Shown in pieces: positions 53,937 through 63,566 of a stretch of 64,000 nucleotides of DNA (its first letter is position 1; every line of letters begins with the position of its first letter). Position numbers and translations under genes: made by a program. The notes beneath the pieces were generated by a model. The model was not told the DNA's origin. It ran no database searches and saw only the letters and a list, made by a program, of their open reading frames with translations. This DNA comes from Oscillospiraceae bacterium (lineage in GTDB: Bacteria; Bacillota; Clostridia; Oscillospirales; Acutalibacteraceae), in contig CADARP010000003.1 in assembly GCA_902790325.1 (NCBI GenBank), positions 1 through 64,000 of the forward strand. Direction: 5' to 3'.

Positions 53937-54001
53937 TTCGTAGAGCTTTGTCTACGAATCGTAGATTTTCAGTTGACAAATCACTCTACGAATAGTAGAA
54001 T
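53937..54001 (+). promoter_or_regulatory. XRE promoter with repeated TCTACGA operators
   Basis: The promoter TTGACA (53973-53978), 17-bp spacer, TAGAAT (53996-54001) drives the XRE gene. A perfect palindrome TCTACGA-A-TCGTAGA (53951-53965) lies upstream of the -35, with a reversed half site TTCGTAGA at 53937-53944. A second TCTACGAATAGTAGA (53985-53999) covers the spacer and -10. The layout fits autorepression by the encoded regulator. Confidence 0.75.
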
Positions 54002-54031
54002 AAAGATGATTTTTTTAAGGAGAACGACAAT

Positions 54032-54370
54032 ATGCCCGAAAAGATCAATAACAAAACCATCTCGGAGAATCTTGTGTTGTACCGCAAGCTGCACGGCATG
54101 ACACAGGCGGAGCTTGCAGACGCCATCGGGTATTCCGACAAATCCGTTTCCAAATGGGAGCGCGGGGAGGGAACGCCGGATATTTTTCTGTTGCTTCTGC
54201 TGTCCGAGATCTACGGGATCAAGGTCTCGGAGCTTGTGGGGCAGACGGAGAAATGCAAGGAGACACAGGAAAAAATGCGCGCTGCGGAAAAAGACCGCAA
54301 GGCGCAGGAACGGACAAAGAAAAAAGCGCTCGAACGCGCCAAAAAGCAAAAGAAGAAAAAAGATCGGTAA
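54032..54370 (+). CDS. XRE-family transcriptional regulator with basic coiled tail
   Basis: A 112-residue protein. Residues 10-65 form an HTH_3 domain (MTQAELADAIGYSDKSVSKWERG, with the recognition helix in SDKSVSKWE). The C-terminus (70-112) is an extremely basic, lysine-rich helix (DRKAQERTKKKALERAKK and on), perhaps for extra DNA contact. The start has AAGGAGA. It is preceded by two TCTACGA operators overlapping its own promoter, so it is likely self-repressing. Confidence 0.88.
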   Translation: MPEKINNKTISENLVLYRKLHGMTQAELADAIGYSDKSVSKWERGEGTPDIFLLLLLSEIYGIKVSELVGQTEKCKETQEKMRAAEKDRKAQERTKKKALERAKKQKKKKDR

Positions 54371-54397
54371 AACGAGCGGCGCAGCCAAAGCGTGCCG

Positions 54398-54467
54398 ACG
54401 CAGAGTTGTTCCATGCCGTTAAGAGAACGACGGCTTTCTTTATGTGGGACAGCTCTGCGTTTTTTTA
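54398..54467 (+). terminator. Terminator after the XRE gene
   Basis: A long-loop hairpin with outer stem ACGCAGAG / CTCTGCGT (54398-54405 with 54453-54460) followed by seven T. Confidence 0.75.
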
Positions 54468-54517
54468 CATTTCCACATTATTTTTAGTTATTCTATACGT
54501 AATTTCTTCGTAAAAAG

Positions 54518-54546
54518 TTGACATTAAAAAAACAATGTGGTATGAT
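54518..54546 (+). promoter_or_regulatory. Sigma-A promoter of the secreted protein gene
   Basis: TTGACA (54518-54523), 17-bp spacer, TATGAT (54541-54546). It may also serve alaS downstream. Confidence 0.88.
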
Positions 54547-54608
54547 ATAGTGATTATAAATTGGTATAGTATCGGTGTACTGTACCCAATTGAAAAGGAG
54601 AGGGTTTT

Positions 54609-55235
54609 GTGAAAAACAGATTGCGTGGTTCTCTTGCGGCAATTTTGACAGCGTTTTTACTGACGTTTGCCGTCGTTCCCGTCAGCGCGGCAGCGCAGCC
54701 GGCCGCCGCGGTTCAGGCAGAGCAGGCTTCGGATCTTGTCAGCGCGCTTCCCTCTGTCGACAACTTCCTGCCGACGGCAGTCGGCGCCAAGCACGTCACG
54801 TCGATCTCCCGTCTTTCGGACGAAGAGGTCGAGGCGATCGCCGACCGCTTGAGCGAGAAGGCGGACATTTACCTGGTCGAGCTCAAGGACGGCCGCCGCA
54901 CATACTACATAGCGGTCGACTTCCGCGACGACGACGCGGTCTATTTGTCGAAACTCGTCGTTCTGCGCGCCGCGTCGCAGAAGCTGTACGCGCGGTCCGA
55001 AGCGCTGGCTTCGCTGGTGGAGGACGATCCGAAACCGGTTCTGATGAGCTATTCGCACATTGTCGGTGAGCTGAGTATGCACTATATGGTCTATCGTCTG
55101 ACGAGCATGCTCGGCGGCGAGAATCTGCCGGGGACGCTGGGCAATCTCTACCGCGCCAGCGCCGTGGCGAACCTCAACATCGACGAGGACAGACTGGCGT
55201 TTCTGATCCCGATATTGGGACAACTGATCGGTTAA
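54609..55235 (+). CDS. Secreted protein of unknown function
   Basis: A 208-residue protein starting at GTG behind AAAAGGAGAG. Signal peptide about residues 1-29 (RLRGSLAAILTAFLL, then VSAAAQ). The mature part is mixed alpha/beta with no motif I recognise; it ends in a hydrophobic stretch (LAFLIPILGQLIG) that may act as a membrane tail. It lies 26 bp before alaS and shares its transcript. Confidence 0.75.
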   Translation: MKNRLRGSLAAILTAFLLTFAVVPVSAAAQPAAAVQAEQASDLVSALPSVDNFLPTAVGAKHVTSISRLSDEEVEAIADRLSEKADIYLVELKDGRRTYYIAVDFRDDDAVYLSKLVVLRAASQKLYARSEALASLVEDDPKPVLMSYSHIVGELSMHYMVYRLTSMLGGENLPGTLGNLYRASAVANLNIDEDRLAFLIPILGQLIG

Positions 55236-55261
55236 TCATTCAATTAGGAGCGTAAATACAC

Positions 55262-57919
55262 ATGGAATGGACTGGACTGAACGAACTGCGGGAAAAGTAT
55301 CTCGCATTCTTCGAGAGCAAGGGACATCTGCGCCTGCCGAGCGCGTCGCTGATCCCGCAGGGTGACAAGAGCCTGCTGCTCATCAACGCAGGCATGGCGC
55401 CGCTGAAAAAGTACTTCACCGGCGAGCTGACGCCGCCGCGTACGCGCGTCACGTCTTGCCAGAAATGCATCCGCACGCCGGATATCGAACGCGTGGGCAA
55501 GACCGCGCGTCACGGCACGTACTTCGAGATGCTCGGCAACTTCTCCTTCGGCGACTATTTCAAGCGCGAGGCGACCGCATGGGCCTGGGAGTTCTGCACC
55601 GAAGTGATGGGCATGGACACGGACAAGCTGTATGTGAGCGTCTATCTGGACGACGACGAGGCGTACGACATCTGGACGAAAGAGATCGGCGTCGCGCAGG
55701 ATCACATGGTGCGTCTGGGCAAGGAGGACAACTTCTGGGAGCACGGCGCGGGTCCGTGCGGACCGTGTTCCGAGATCTATTACGACCGCGGCGCACAGTA
55801 CGGCTGCGGCAAGCCGGACTGCAAGGTCGGCTGCGACTGCGACCGCTATGTGGAATTCTGGAACCTGGTTTTCACGCAGTTTGAAAACGACGGACAGAAC
55901 CACTATACCCGTCTCAAGAGCTGCAATATCGACACGGGCATGGGACTTGAGCGCCTGGCGTGCATCGCGCAGGGTGTGGACAACCTGTTCGAGGTCGACA
56001 CCGTACAGAACATCATGCGCCACATCATGCGCATTGCGGGCGTGCAGTACCATGAGAACGAAAAGAGCGACGTCTCGCTGCGCGTCATCACCGACCACAT
56101 CCGCAGCACGACGTTCATGATCGGCGACGGCGTCATGCCGTCCAACGAAGGCCGCGGCTACGTGCTGCGCCGTCTGCTGCGCCGCGCCGCACGGCACGGC
56201 CGGCTTTTAGGGATCGACCGTCCGTTCCTTTCGGAGGTCTGCGCGACCGTCATCCGCGAGAACGAGACGGCGTATCCGACGATCAGGGAGAAGCAGGGCT
56301 TCATCGAAAACGTCATCCGCAACGAGGAGGAGAGCTTTGCCAAGACGATCGACTCCGGTCTGCAGCTTCTGTCGCAGATGATCGACGGCTCCGAAGGCAG
56401 CGTGCTGTCCGGTTCGGATGCGTTCATGCTGTCGGATACGTTCGGTTTCCCGATCGACCTGACAAAAGAAATACTGGAAGAAAAGGGCATGACCGTCGAC
56501 GAGGACGCGTTCCAATCGCTCATTGCCGAGCAGCGGGCGCGTTCGCGTGCCGCGCGCAAGGACGCGGGCGCCGAGGCGTGGAAAAACGCCGGCGTCGTGA
56601 CGAAAGGTCTGCCCAAAACCGAATATGACGGCGAAACGGCGTTCGAGGCGGACGGCGAAGTGCTGACCATCATTGCGGACGGCGAACGCGTCGAATACGT
56701 CGAGAACGGCGCCGAGGCGACGCTTGTGCTGGATCGTACCGCTTTCTACGCCGAGAGCGGCGGACAGGTCGGCGACGTCGGCACGGTCACGGCGGGCGAC
56801 GCCGTGTTCACGGTCACGAACTGCACCAAGACGAACGACGGCGTGTATCTGCACACCGGCAAGGTGACGGCCGGCGACGGGATCGCGGCAGGCGCAGCGG
56901 TCAGAACGGCGGTAGACGCCGACCGCAAACGCGCGATCATGCGCAACCACACGGCAGCGCATCTGCTGCAGGCGGCGCTGCGGCGCGTGCTGGGCACGCA
57001 CGTCGAGCAGGCCGGTCAGTATGTGGGCGACAAGGCCGTGCGTTTCGACTTTACGCACTTCTCCGCCATGACGGCCGAGGAGATGTCGGCTGTGGAGGCT
57101 GCGGTCAACGCCGAGATCCTCAAGGGTGAGCCGGTGACCAAGACGCAGATGCCGATCGCCGAAGCGAAGCAGCTTGGCGCGATGGCGCTGTTCGGCGAGA
57201 AATACGGCGATGTTGTACGCGTGGTCTGCACAGGCGCTTTGACCGACGCGGAGAAGTTCTCCGTCGAGCTGTGCGGCGGTTCCCATGTCGACAACACGGC
57301 GTCGCTCGGTCTTTTCAAGATCGTGTCCGAATCGTCCGTGGCTGCCGGCGTGCGCCGGATCGAGGGCGTGACCGGACAGGGCGTGCTCGATGTTCTGAAT
57401 GACAATCTTTCGCTGATGCAGCGCACGGCGGCCGTCCTGAAGCTCGGCAATGTCGGCGAGCTCGAACGCAGAGCCGCGGCGCTCATGGGCGAACTCAAGC
57501 AAAAAGATAAAGAGATCGAAAAACTTTCTGCCGAGCTGTCTTCGCTCAAGGCGGGCAGCGCCTTCGGAGAGGCACAGACGGTCGGCACGGTACGTCTGTT
57601 TACGGCCGTTCTGGACGGTACCGTGACGGCGGACGCGCTGCGCGGCATGTGCGACAGTGCCAAAGAAAAAGGTGACGACGTGGTCGTGCTGGTCGGCGGC
57701 GTCAACGAGAAGGGCGCGGTTTCGTTCGCAGCGGGCTGCGGCAAGGATGCGGTCAAGGCGGGCGCGCACGCGGGCACGCTGGTGCGCGAAGCGGCCAAGA
57801 TCGCCGGCGGCGCCGGCGGCGGCAAGCCGGACAGCGCAATGGCGGGCGCCAAGGAGCCTGCCAAGCTGCCCGATGCGATCGCGGCGGCCGCGGAGATCCT
57901 TGCGGGAATGTTGAAATAA
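55262..57919 (+). CDS. alaS: Alanine-tRNA ligase
   Basis: A class II synthetase of 885 residues. The catalytic domain begins with FLAFFESKGHLRLPSAS-like sequence and has motif 2 (RHGTYFEMLGNFSFGDYF). The editing domain carries NHTAAHLLQAALR (HxxxH near 565) and the CGGSH metal motif near 675. The C-terminal coiled coil and DHHA1 domain end with GAGGGKPD. No T-box precedes it, unlike the trp operon and the amidohydrolase gene. Confidence 0.97.
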   Translation: MEWTGLNELREKYLAFFESKGHLRLPSASLIPQGDKSLLLINAGMAPLKKYFTGELTPPRTRVTSCQKCIRTPDIERVGKTARHGTYFEMLGNFSFGDYFKREATAWAWEFCTEVMGMDTDKLYVSVYLDDDEAYDIWTKEIGVAQDHMVRLGKEDNFWEHGAGPCGPCSEIYYDRGAQYGCGKPDCKVGCDCDRYVEFWNLVFTQFENDGQNHYTRLKSCNIDTGMGLERLACIAQGVDNLFEVDTVQNIMRHIMRIAGVQYHENEKSDVSLRVITDHIRSTTFMIGDGVMPSNEGRGYVLRRLLRRAARHGRLLGIDRPFLSEVCATVIRENETAYPTIREKQGFIENVIRNEEESFAKTIDSGLQLLSQMIDGSEGSVLSGSDAFMLSDTFGFPIDLTKEILEEKGMTVDEDAFQSLIAEQRARSRAARKDAGAEAWKNAGVVTKGLPKTEYDGETAFEADGEVLTIIADGERVEYVENGAEATLVLDRTAFYAESGGQVGDVGTVTAGDAVFTVTNCTKTNDGVYLHTGKVTAGDGIAAGAAVRTAVDADRKRAIMRNHTAAHLLQAALRRVLGTHVEQAGQYVGDKAVRFDFTHFSAMTAEEMSAVEAAVNAEILKGEPVTKTQMPIAEAKQLGAMALFGEKYGDVVRVVCTGALTDAEKFSVELCGGSHVDNTASLGLFKIVSESSVAAGVRRIEGVTGQGVLDVLNDNLSLMQRTAAVLKLGNVGELERRAAALMGELKQKDKEIEKLSAELSSLKAGSAFGEAQTVGTVRLFTAVLDGTVTADALRGMCDSAKEKGDDVVVLVGGVNEKGAVSFAAGCGKDAVKAGAHAGTLVREAAKIAGGAGGGKPDSAMAGAKEPAKLPDAIAAAAEILAGMLK

Positions 57920-57940
57920 TCAGACGAGGAGGCAACTATA

Positions 57941-58279
57941 ATGGATTGTCTGTTTTGCAAGATCGCGGCGGGAGAGATCCCGTCCAAAAAAGTGTACGAG
58001 GACGAGCAGGTCTATGCGTTCTATGACATCGAACCGCAGGCGCCCGTCCATGTCCTGCTGATCCCGAAGACGCACATCGCGTCCGCGGCGGAGATCACCG
58101 CGGAAAACAGCGCGGTCGTGGCGCACATCTTCGAGGTCGCCGCGCAAATCGCAAAAGAATTGGGGCTCGACGACGGTTTCCGTATCGTGTCCAACTGCGG
58201 CGAAAGCGCCGGTCAGACGGTCAAGCATCTGCATTTCCATCTGATGGGCGGCAGAACCTTCGCATGGCCTGCCGGTTAA
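57941..58279 (+). CDS. HIT-family (HINT-like) nucleotide hydrolase
   Basis: A 112-residue protein. It starts CLFCKIAAGEIPSKKVYED, has PVHVLLIPKTHI in the middle and the histidine triad HLHFHLMGG near residue 99. HINT proteins remove AMP from amine or phosphoramidate adducts, including adenylates released by aminoacyl-tRNA synthetases, which fits a place 21 bp after alaS. Confidence 0.92.
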   Translation: MDCLFCKIAAGEIPSKKVYEDEQVYAFYDIEPQAPVHVLLIPKTHIASAAEITAENSAVVAHIFEVAAQIAKELGLDDGFRIVSNCGESAGQTVKHLHFHLMGGRTFAWPAG

Positions 58280-58308
58280 TCTGATTCACGGGAAGGACGT
58301 GCGTTTCG

Positions 58309-60483
58309 GTGGCAAGACCGCTGGCGGTTACAGGCGGCGTGCTGTTTGTCACGCTGTGGTTTTTGGGGCTGCTTCCCCATGCGGCGCTTTTGCCGCTGAC
58401 CGTCTGCGCAGGCGTTTTGTGCGCGCTTGTCCTGTGTGTACGCGCACTGCGCAGGAAGGGACTGCTGCCGTATGTGTGCGCCGTTGTTCTGGCGGGATGC
58501 GTCCTGTTTTGGTTTCACTATGACTTTGTGTTCGCACCGGTCGCCGCGCTGGGCGGAAGGACCGTTCCGGTCACGGCTGCTTTGGCGGATCTGCCGCAGC
58601 AGCTTGACGACGGGTATCGGACAGTCTTGCGCACCGACAGCGTAGACGGTATGCCGATGCGCTGCCGGATCGCGCTGTACACGTCGCAAGAGCCGGAGAT
58701 CACATGCCGTCAGACCGTCACGTTCCGCACGCGTCTGGAAGCGAATTCCGCACCCGGTTCGTCCGGCGTCTGGCTGCGCGCATATGAGATGCGCGACGCG
58801 CGGTATACCGACGACGCGTCCGGCTTTTTCGGCAGGATGCTCGCCGTGCGTCAATACGCGATCGAAACGCTTCTTCAAAGACTGCCCGGCACAAACGGCG
58901 CGGTGCTTGCCGCCATGATCACCGGCAGCGAGCAATACATCCCGGATGATGTATACGCACGGATGCTCGAGTGCGGCATTGTGCATATATTCTCGGTTTC
59001 GGGACTGCATCTGTCCGTGTTTTCCATGCTGCTGTACCGCTTTCTGGAGCGCCGCCGCGCGCCGCGCGCAGTCATTGCGCTGCCGTCGGCTGTGCTCACG
59101 TTTCTGCTGATGGCGGTCACCGGATTCTCGTATTCCTGCGTGCGTGCCGGAATCATGCTGTATATCATGCTGCTCGGCCGCTGTTTCTTCTGGCGCTCCG
59201 ACGGGCTCAATGCGCTCGGCGCGTCGATCCTCGTGATGGCGCTGATCGATCCCTTTTGTGCCGGCAGCGTCGGACTGCAGTTGTCCGTGCTCGGCACGCT
59301 CGGCGTGATCCTCGCCTCACCGATCGTGGAAACGCGTGTCGAAGCGCTGCGTGTGCGGCCGCGTTTTCTGCGAAAACCCATTCGCTTGTTTTTATCCGCG
59401 CTGCTTGTGAGCGCATGTATCCATATTCTGACACTGCCGGTCATCGTGATCGAGTTCCGTCGGCTGTCACTTGTTTCGCCTTTGGCGAATGCCTGTCTGC
59501 TGTTCGCAGCCGAATGGGCGATGATTACCGCTGCGGCTGCGGTACTGCTGTCGGCGGTTCCGTTCCTCGGCGTTTTATCGAAGCCGCTTCTGTTCGGCGC
59601 GGGACTGCTGGCAAAATACTGCGTTCTGGTTTCCGACAGCTTCGGCAAACTTCCTTTTGCCGCCGTACGGTCCGACTTTGCCGGTTTGCGGTTTTGGATC
59701 GTCGGCACGCTGATCGTGGTTTCTGCCGTCCTGATGCTGCAGGGTACCTTGCGGCGCAGAGTGGTCGTCAGCGCGGCGGTCAGTGTCGGCATTCTGGCGT
59801 CCCTCGTCGGATTCCATGCGTGGAATCTGCACGATCTGGCGCAGATCACCGTGCTGGATGCGGGCAATCAGTCCGCCGTACTGGTGAAAAGCCGCGGAAA
59901 AACGGCGCTGATCGGCTGCGGCGGAAAAGACGCGCCGTCCCGCGTATCGCTCTACACGGATTCCGTCGACCTGTTCGTCGTGCCGCGCGAGCAAAAAACG
60001 GAATGCGGCGCAGCGCACATTCTTGTGCGCTCCGTACCCTGCGCCGAGATCTGGGCGCCGCAGCGCGTTCCGGCGCTGGAGCCGTTGTACTTTTTTGCCG
60101 ATCCGGTCGTGACGACCCGCGGGACGCGGACGGTTGGTGATATCCGATTGACTTTCGACAGCAGTGCGGAAGCCGTTTTTCTGGAGATCTATGACAGAAC
60201 GGCGCTGCTGCTGTTCTCGCCCGGCTGCGATCTCGGAAAGATCCCGCGCGCATGGCTCGATGCGGATTTTCTCATATCACGCAGCGACATACCGCCGGCA
60301 TTGACGGCGGAGCATTACGCTGCGGTGCTGCTCTCGCGCGGCAGCGGACAGGGCGATGATCCGGCGCGGGAAATCGTGTCGCGCGGCGGTATGGCCGCTG
60401 CGACAGCCGGGTATGGCGATATTTGCCTGCAAGTGCGCAAGGATGGCGCGATCGGCTTGGAAAGGGGGGATCCGTATGCCTGA
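58309..60483 (+). CDS. comEC: ComEC/Rec2 DNA-uptake channel with degenerate MBL domain
   Basis: A polytopic membrane protein of 724 residues starting at GTG. Residues 1-70 contain membrane segments, an OB-like domain follows, and the Competence domain carries ITGSEQYIP, IFSVSGLHLSVF and FSYSCVRAGIM (about 200-290). The C-terminal region (about 510-700) is in the place of the metallo-beta-lactamase domain but lacks the THxHxDH motif; the region reads VPREQKTECGAAH. DNA transport may remain while the nuclease role is lost. Its stop overlaps holA by 8 bp. Confidence 0.88.
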   Translation: MARPLAVTGGVLFVTLWFLGLLPHAALLPLTVCAGVLCALVLCVRALRRKGLLPYVCAVVLAGCVLFWFHYDFVFAPVAALGGRTVPVTAALADLPQQLDDGYRTVLRTDSVDGMPMRCRIALYTSQEPEITCRQTVTFRTRLEANSAPGSSGVWLRAYEMRDARYTDDASGFFGRMLAVRQYAIETLLQRLPGTNGAVLAAMITGSEQYIPDDVYARMLECGIVHIFSVSGLHLSVFSMLLYRFLERRRAPRAVIALPSAVLTFLLMAVTGFSYSCVRAGIMLYIMLLGRCFFWRSDGLNALGASILVMALIDPFCAGSVGLQLSVLGTLGVILASPIVETRVEALRVRPRFLRKPIRLFLSALLVSACIHILTLPVIVIEFRRLSLVSPLANACLLFAAEWAMITAAAAVLLSAVPFLGVLSKPLLFGAGLLAKYCVLVSDSFGKLPFAAVRSDFAGLRFWIVGTLIVVSAVLMLQGTLRRRVVVSAAVSVGILASLVGFHAWNLHDLAQITVLDAGNQSAVLVKSRGKTALIGCGGKDAPSRVSLYTDSVDLFVVPREQKTECGAAHILVRSVPCAEIWAPQRVPALEPLYFFADPVVTTRGTRTVGDIRLTFDSSAEAVFLEIYDRTALLLFSPGCDLGKIPRAWLDADFLISRSDIPPALTAEHYAAVLLSRGSGQGDDPAREIVSRGGMAAATAGYGDICLQVRKDGAIGLERGDPYA

Positions 60484-61525
60484 GATCACGGAACGCGATT
60501 TGAAATCGCAGATCAAAGAGAAGCATTTTTCTTCTTTGTATATGATTTACGGTGACGAGCCCTATCTTAAATCCTTCTATGCCGGACGCATCTGCGAGCG
60601 CGCTGTGGACGATGCGATGCGCGACTTCAACTTCCACCGTTTCGAGGGCAAGTCTGTTGATTTCGACGCGCTGTCCGATGCCGTGGAGGCGTTCCCGATG
60701 ATGAGCGAACGCACCTGCGTGCTGCTCAAAGATGTGCCCGTGGACGCGCTTGCGCAGAACGACCGGGACAAACTCATGGCGATCCTGTCCGACATCCCGC
60801 CGACTTGTACGGTGGTGCTGTGGATGGACACGGTCGACGTGCAGCCGAAAAAAAGCGCCAAGTGGCGGAATTTTATCAAGGATATCGCGCCTTATGCCGA
60901 TCTGCTTGCGCTCGACAAGCGCGGCCGTTCGGATCTTATAAAGCTCGTTCGCAGCGGCGCCGAAAAGCGCGGCTGCACGGTCAGCGCCGATACGGCGGCA
61001 TATCTGGTATCGCTTGCCGGCGACGATCTGACGAATCTGTTGAAGGAACTCGAAAAGCTCTGCGCATATAAGGGCGCGGGCGAGATCACGCCGCGCGACG
61101 TCGATGCGGTCGCGGTACGCACGGTCGAGGCGGTCGTGTTCGATCTGTCCAAGGCGATGCTTGCGCGCGAGGGCGCCCGGGCATTTTCGATCCTGGCGCT
61201 GCTGCTGCGGCAGAAGACGGAGCCGACCGCGATCCTCGGCGCGCTGATCGCGTGCTACGTGGACATATACCGTGTAAAGGTATTCGCCTTGTCAGGCGGC
61301 CGTCCGGAAGACGCCGCATCGGTCTTCAACTATAAAGGCAAGGAGTTCCGTCTGCGCAATGCGGCGCGCGACAGCAGAACAATGTCGCTGCAGGATGCAC
61401 GCCGGTGCCTGGAGATCCTGTATCGCTGCGACAAAAATCTGAAAGGATCCGGAATGGATGCGCGTCTGCTTTTGGAAACGTGCATCACCGAGCTGATGCT
61501 CGTGCAGCATTCCGAAAAGACATAA
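60476..61525 (+). CDS. holA: DNA polymerase III delta subunit
   Basis: A 349-residue clamp-loader subunit. It has [14 protein letters not shown] (family start, about 24-37), [18 protein letters not shown], then [19 protein letters not shown] near 185 and the C-terminal VLLRQ-type and [11 protein letters not shown] helices. Upstream frame extensions belong to comEC. The comEC-holA order is a usual Firmicute arrangement. RBS AAGGGGGG. Confidence 0.93.
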   Translation: MPEITERDLKSQIKEKHFSSLYMIYGDEPYLKSFYAGRICERAVDDAMRDFNFHRFEGKSVDFDALSDAVEAFPMMSERTCVLLKDVPVDALAQNDRDKLMAILSDIPPTCTVVLWMDTVDVQPKKSAKWRNFIKDIAPYADLLALDKRGRSDLIKLVRSGAEKRGCTVSADTAAYLVSLAGDDLTNLLKELEKLCAYKGAGEITPRDVDAVAVRTVEAVVFDLSKAMLAREGARAFSILALLLRQKTEPTAILGALIACYVDIYRVKVFALSGGRPEDAASVFNYKGKEFRLRNAARDSRTMSLQDARRCLEILYRCDKNLKGSGMDARLLLETCITELMLVQHSEKT

Positions 61526-61527
61526 AC

Positions 61528-62124
61528 ATGATTCAAATCACACCTGCGGTGATCGTGGAGGGCAAGTACGACAAGATCAAGCTGTCCTCGATGCTCGACA
61601 CGCTGATCATCGCGACAGACGGTTTTTCCGTTTTCAAAGACACCGAAAAGCAGAAGCTGATCCGGCGCATTGCGGAAAAGCGCGGCATCCTCATTCTGAC
61701 CGACAGCGATGCGGCAGGATTCAAGATCCGCGCGTTCATCGGCGGAAGCGTTCCGCCGGAATACGTCAAGCATGCATACATTCCCGACATTCTCGGCAAG
61801 GAGAAGCGCAAGAGCGCGCCGTCCAAGGAGGGCAAGCTCGGCGTGGAGGGTATGCCGACACAGATCCTTTTGCAGGCACTGGAAAAGGCGGGCGTGTTCT
61901 GCACGGACGTGCCGCAGCCGCATCGGCGCATCACGAATGCCGACCTGTACACGGACGGCTTCAGCGGACAGAAAGACAGCCGCAGCCGCAAAGCTGCGCT
62001 GCTGCAATACTTCGACCTGCCGGAACGGCTGAATACAAGCGCGCTTCTGCAGGTGCTCAATACGTTCGTCAGCTACGACGAGTACCGTCGCGCAGCGGAC
62101 GCGATTCGGGAGGACATGACATGA
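61528..62124 (+). CDS. Ribonuclease M5-like toprim protein
   Basis: A 198-residue protein. The toprim motifs [12 protein letters not shown] near residue 8 (Glu) and [12 protein letters not shown] near 57 (DxD) are intact, followed by a DUF4093-like C-terminal half. RNase M5 matures 5S rRNA. The sequence between differs from the Bacillus enzyme ([14 protein letters not shown]), so a role in 5S processing is likely but not certain. It overlaps ispF as ATGA. Confidence 0.78.
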   Translation: MIQITPAVIVEGKYDKIKLSSMLDTLIIATDGFSVFKDTEKQKLIRRIAEKRGILILTDSDAAGFKIRAFIGGSVPPEYVKHAYIPDILGKEKRKSAPSKEGKLGVEGMPTQILLQALEKAGVFCTDVPQPHRRITNADLYTDGFSGQKDSRSRKAALLQYFDLPERLNTSALLQVLNTFVSYDEYRRAADAIREDMT

Positions 62125-62600
62125 ACGAACGCTTTCGTGTCGGCCACGGCTATGACGTGCACCGGCTCGTGCCGGACCGCAGGCTGATCCTCGGCGGCGT
62201 GGAGATCCCGTTTGAACGCGGCCTTTTGGGCCATTCGGACGCTGACGTGCTGCTGCATGCGGTTGCGGATGCGCTTCTGGGCGCCGCCGCGCTGGGCGAC
62301 ATCGGCTGTCTGTTTCCCGATACGGACCCGCAGTACGCGGGTGCGGACAGTCTCGAACTGCTGCGGCAGGTCGCACTGCGGGTGCGCGAGGCGGGCTTCA
62401 CCGTCTGCAACGCGGATGCGACCGTGCTCATGCAGAGACCGAAACTGCGTCCGTACATCGACCGGATGCGGCACAACATTGCCTCGGCGCTCGACGTTCC
62501 CGTTTCCGCCGTCAGTGTCAAGGCCACGACCGAGGAAGGATTGGGCTTTACCGGCACGGGAGAGGGCGTCGCGGCGCACTGTGTGTGCCTGATCTGTTAA
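62121..62600 (+). CDS. ispF: 2-C-methyl-D-erythritol 2,4-cyclodiphosphate synthase
   Basis: A 159-residue enzyme of the MEP isoprenoid pathway. GHGYDVHRL near the start supplies the zinc Asp and His, [20 protein letters not shown] is the family signature near residue 36, and [20 protein letters not shown] closes the active site. ATGA overlap with the RNase M5-like gene. No ispD is in the window. Confidence 0.96.
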   Translation: MNERFRVGHGYDVHRLVPDRRLILGGVEIPFERGLLGHSDADVLLHAVADALLGAAALGDIGCLFPDTDPQYAGADSLELLRQVALRVREAGFTVCNADATVLMQRPKLRPYIDRMRHNIASALDVPVSAVSVKATTEEGLGFTGTGEGVAAHCVCLIC

Positions 62601-62626
62601 ATCTTCGTGAATTTCCTGCTTTTGAT

Positions 62627-62655
62627 TTGCAAAAAGCTCATTTCTATGCTACAAT
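62627..62655 (+). promoter_or_regulatory. Sigma-A promoter of cdaA
   Basis: TTGCAA (62627-62632), 17-bp spacer, TACAAT (62650-62655), 29 bp before the start. Confidence 0.8.
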
Positions 62656-62684
62656 AACAGGATGAATGAAATGAGGTTCGATAG

Positions 62685-63566
62685 ATGAGTATTCTGAATT
62701 CCCTGCAATCCCTGGCGCACAATGTGTTTGCGGTTTTTGCGGATTTCCGGTTCAACGATTTTCTGGACATTCTGCTTGTGGCGGTGCTGATCTACAACGC
62801 CATCAAGCTCATCCGCGAGACGCGCACGATGCAGCTGATCAAGGGATTGGCGGTGCTGCTTGTGGTCTACGGCTTGGTTTCCGTCCTCAAGATGGAGGCC
62901 AGCGGATACCTGTTCAATGCGCTGTTCCGCGACGTGATCCTCGTGCTGATCGTTGTGTTCCAGCCGGAGATCCGTCACGTGATCGAGTCGATGGGACGCA
63001 GTCGGTTCCGCGGGATCGGGGCGCTGCATTCGCGCTCTGCCAAGATCCGCTACAATGAGGAGACCGCCGAGGCGATCGAGGAAGTCTGCCGCGCCTGCGC
63101 GGAGATGAGCGACCGCAAGATCGGTGTTTTGCTGGCGTTTGAACGCGAAACGCCGCTGGGAGAAATCATCCAGACCGGTACGACGGTCGACGCGCGCATC
63201 AGCGAGGAGCTTTTGGGCAATGTGTTCTATCCGAAAGCGCCGCTGCATGACGGCGCCGCCGTGGTGCGCGACAACCGCCTGTACGCGGCGGGATGCATCC
63301 TGCCGCTGACGCAGAACCACAATGCGGTCAGCAGTGCGCTCGGCACCCGCCACAGAGCGGCGATCGGTTTGAGCGAGCAGAGCGACGCGGTGCTGGTCGT
63401 CGTGTCGGAGGAAACAGGCAATATCTCGTTTGCGAAGGAAGGCAAGCTGCGGCGGGATATGTCGCCCGGCGATCTGCGCGAGGTGCTCAGTCAGGAGCTG
63501 CTGCTGCCGGATACGGACGAAAACGAGTCCAGGTTGAAGAGTTTCTTCGGGAGGCTTCGCAAATGA
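62685..63566 (+). CDS. cdaA: Diadenylate cyclase CdaA
   Basis: A 293-residue membrane enzyme that makes c-di-AMP from two ATP. Three N-terminal membrane segments (about 20-90) precede the DAC domain. LHDGAAVV near residue 187 is the DGA motif and GTRHRAAIG near 225 the RHR motif. The usual partner cdaR follows with ATGA overlap. glmM, the third common member, would be expected just beyond the window. Confidence 0.95.
   Translation: MSILNSLQSLAHNVFAVFADFRFNDFLDILLVAVLIYNAIKLIRETRTMQLIKGLAVLLVVYGLVSVLKMEASGYLFNALFRDVILVLIVVFQPEIRHVIESMGRSRFRGIGALHSRSAKIRYNEETAEAIEEVCRACAEMSDRKIGVLLAFERETPLGEIIQTGTTVDARISEELLGNVFYPKAPLHDGAAVVRDNRLYAAGCILPLTQNHNAVSSALGTRHRAAIGLSEQSDAVLVVVSEETGNISFAKEGKLRRDMSPGDLREVLSQELLLPDTDENESRLKSFFGRLRK

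Noticed and set aside
54032-54370. Antitoxin of a toxin-antitoxin pair
   Set aside because: No small toxin gene is adjacent; a terminator follows directly.
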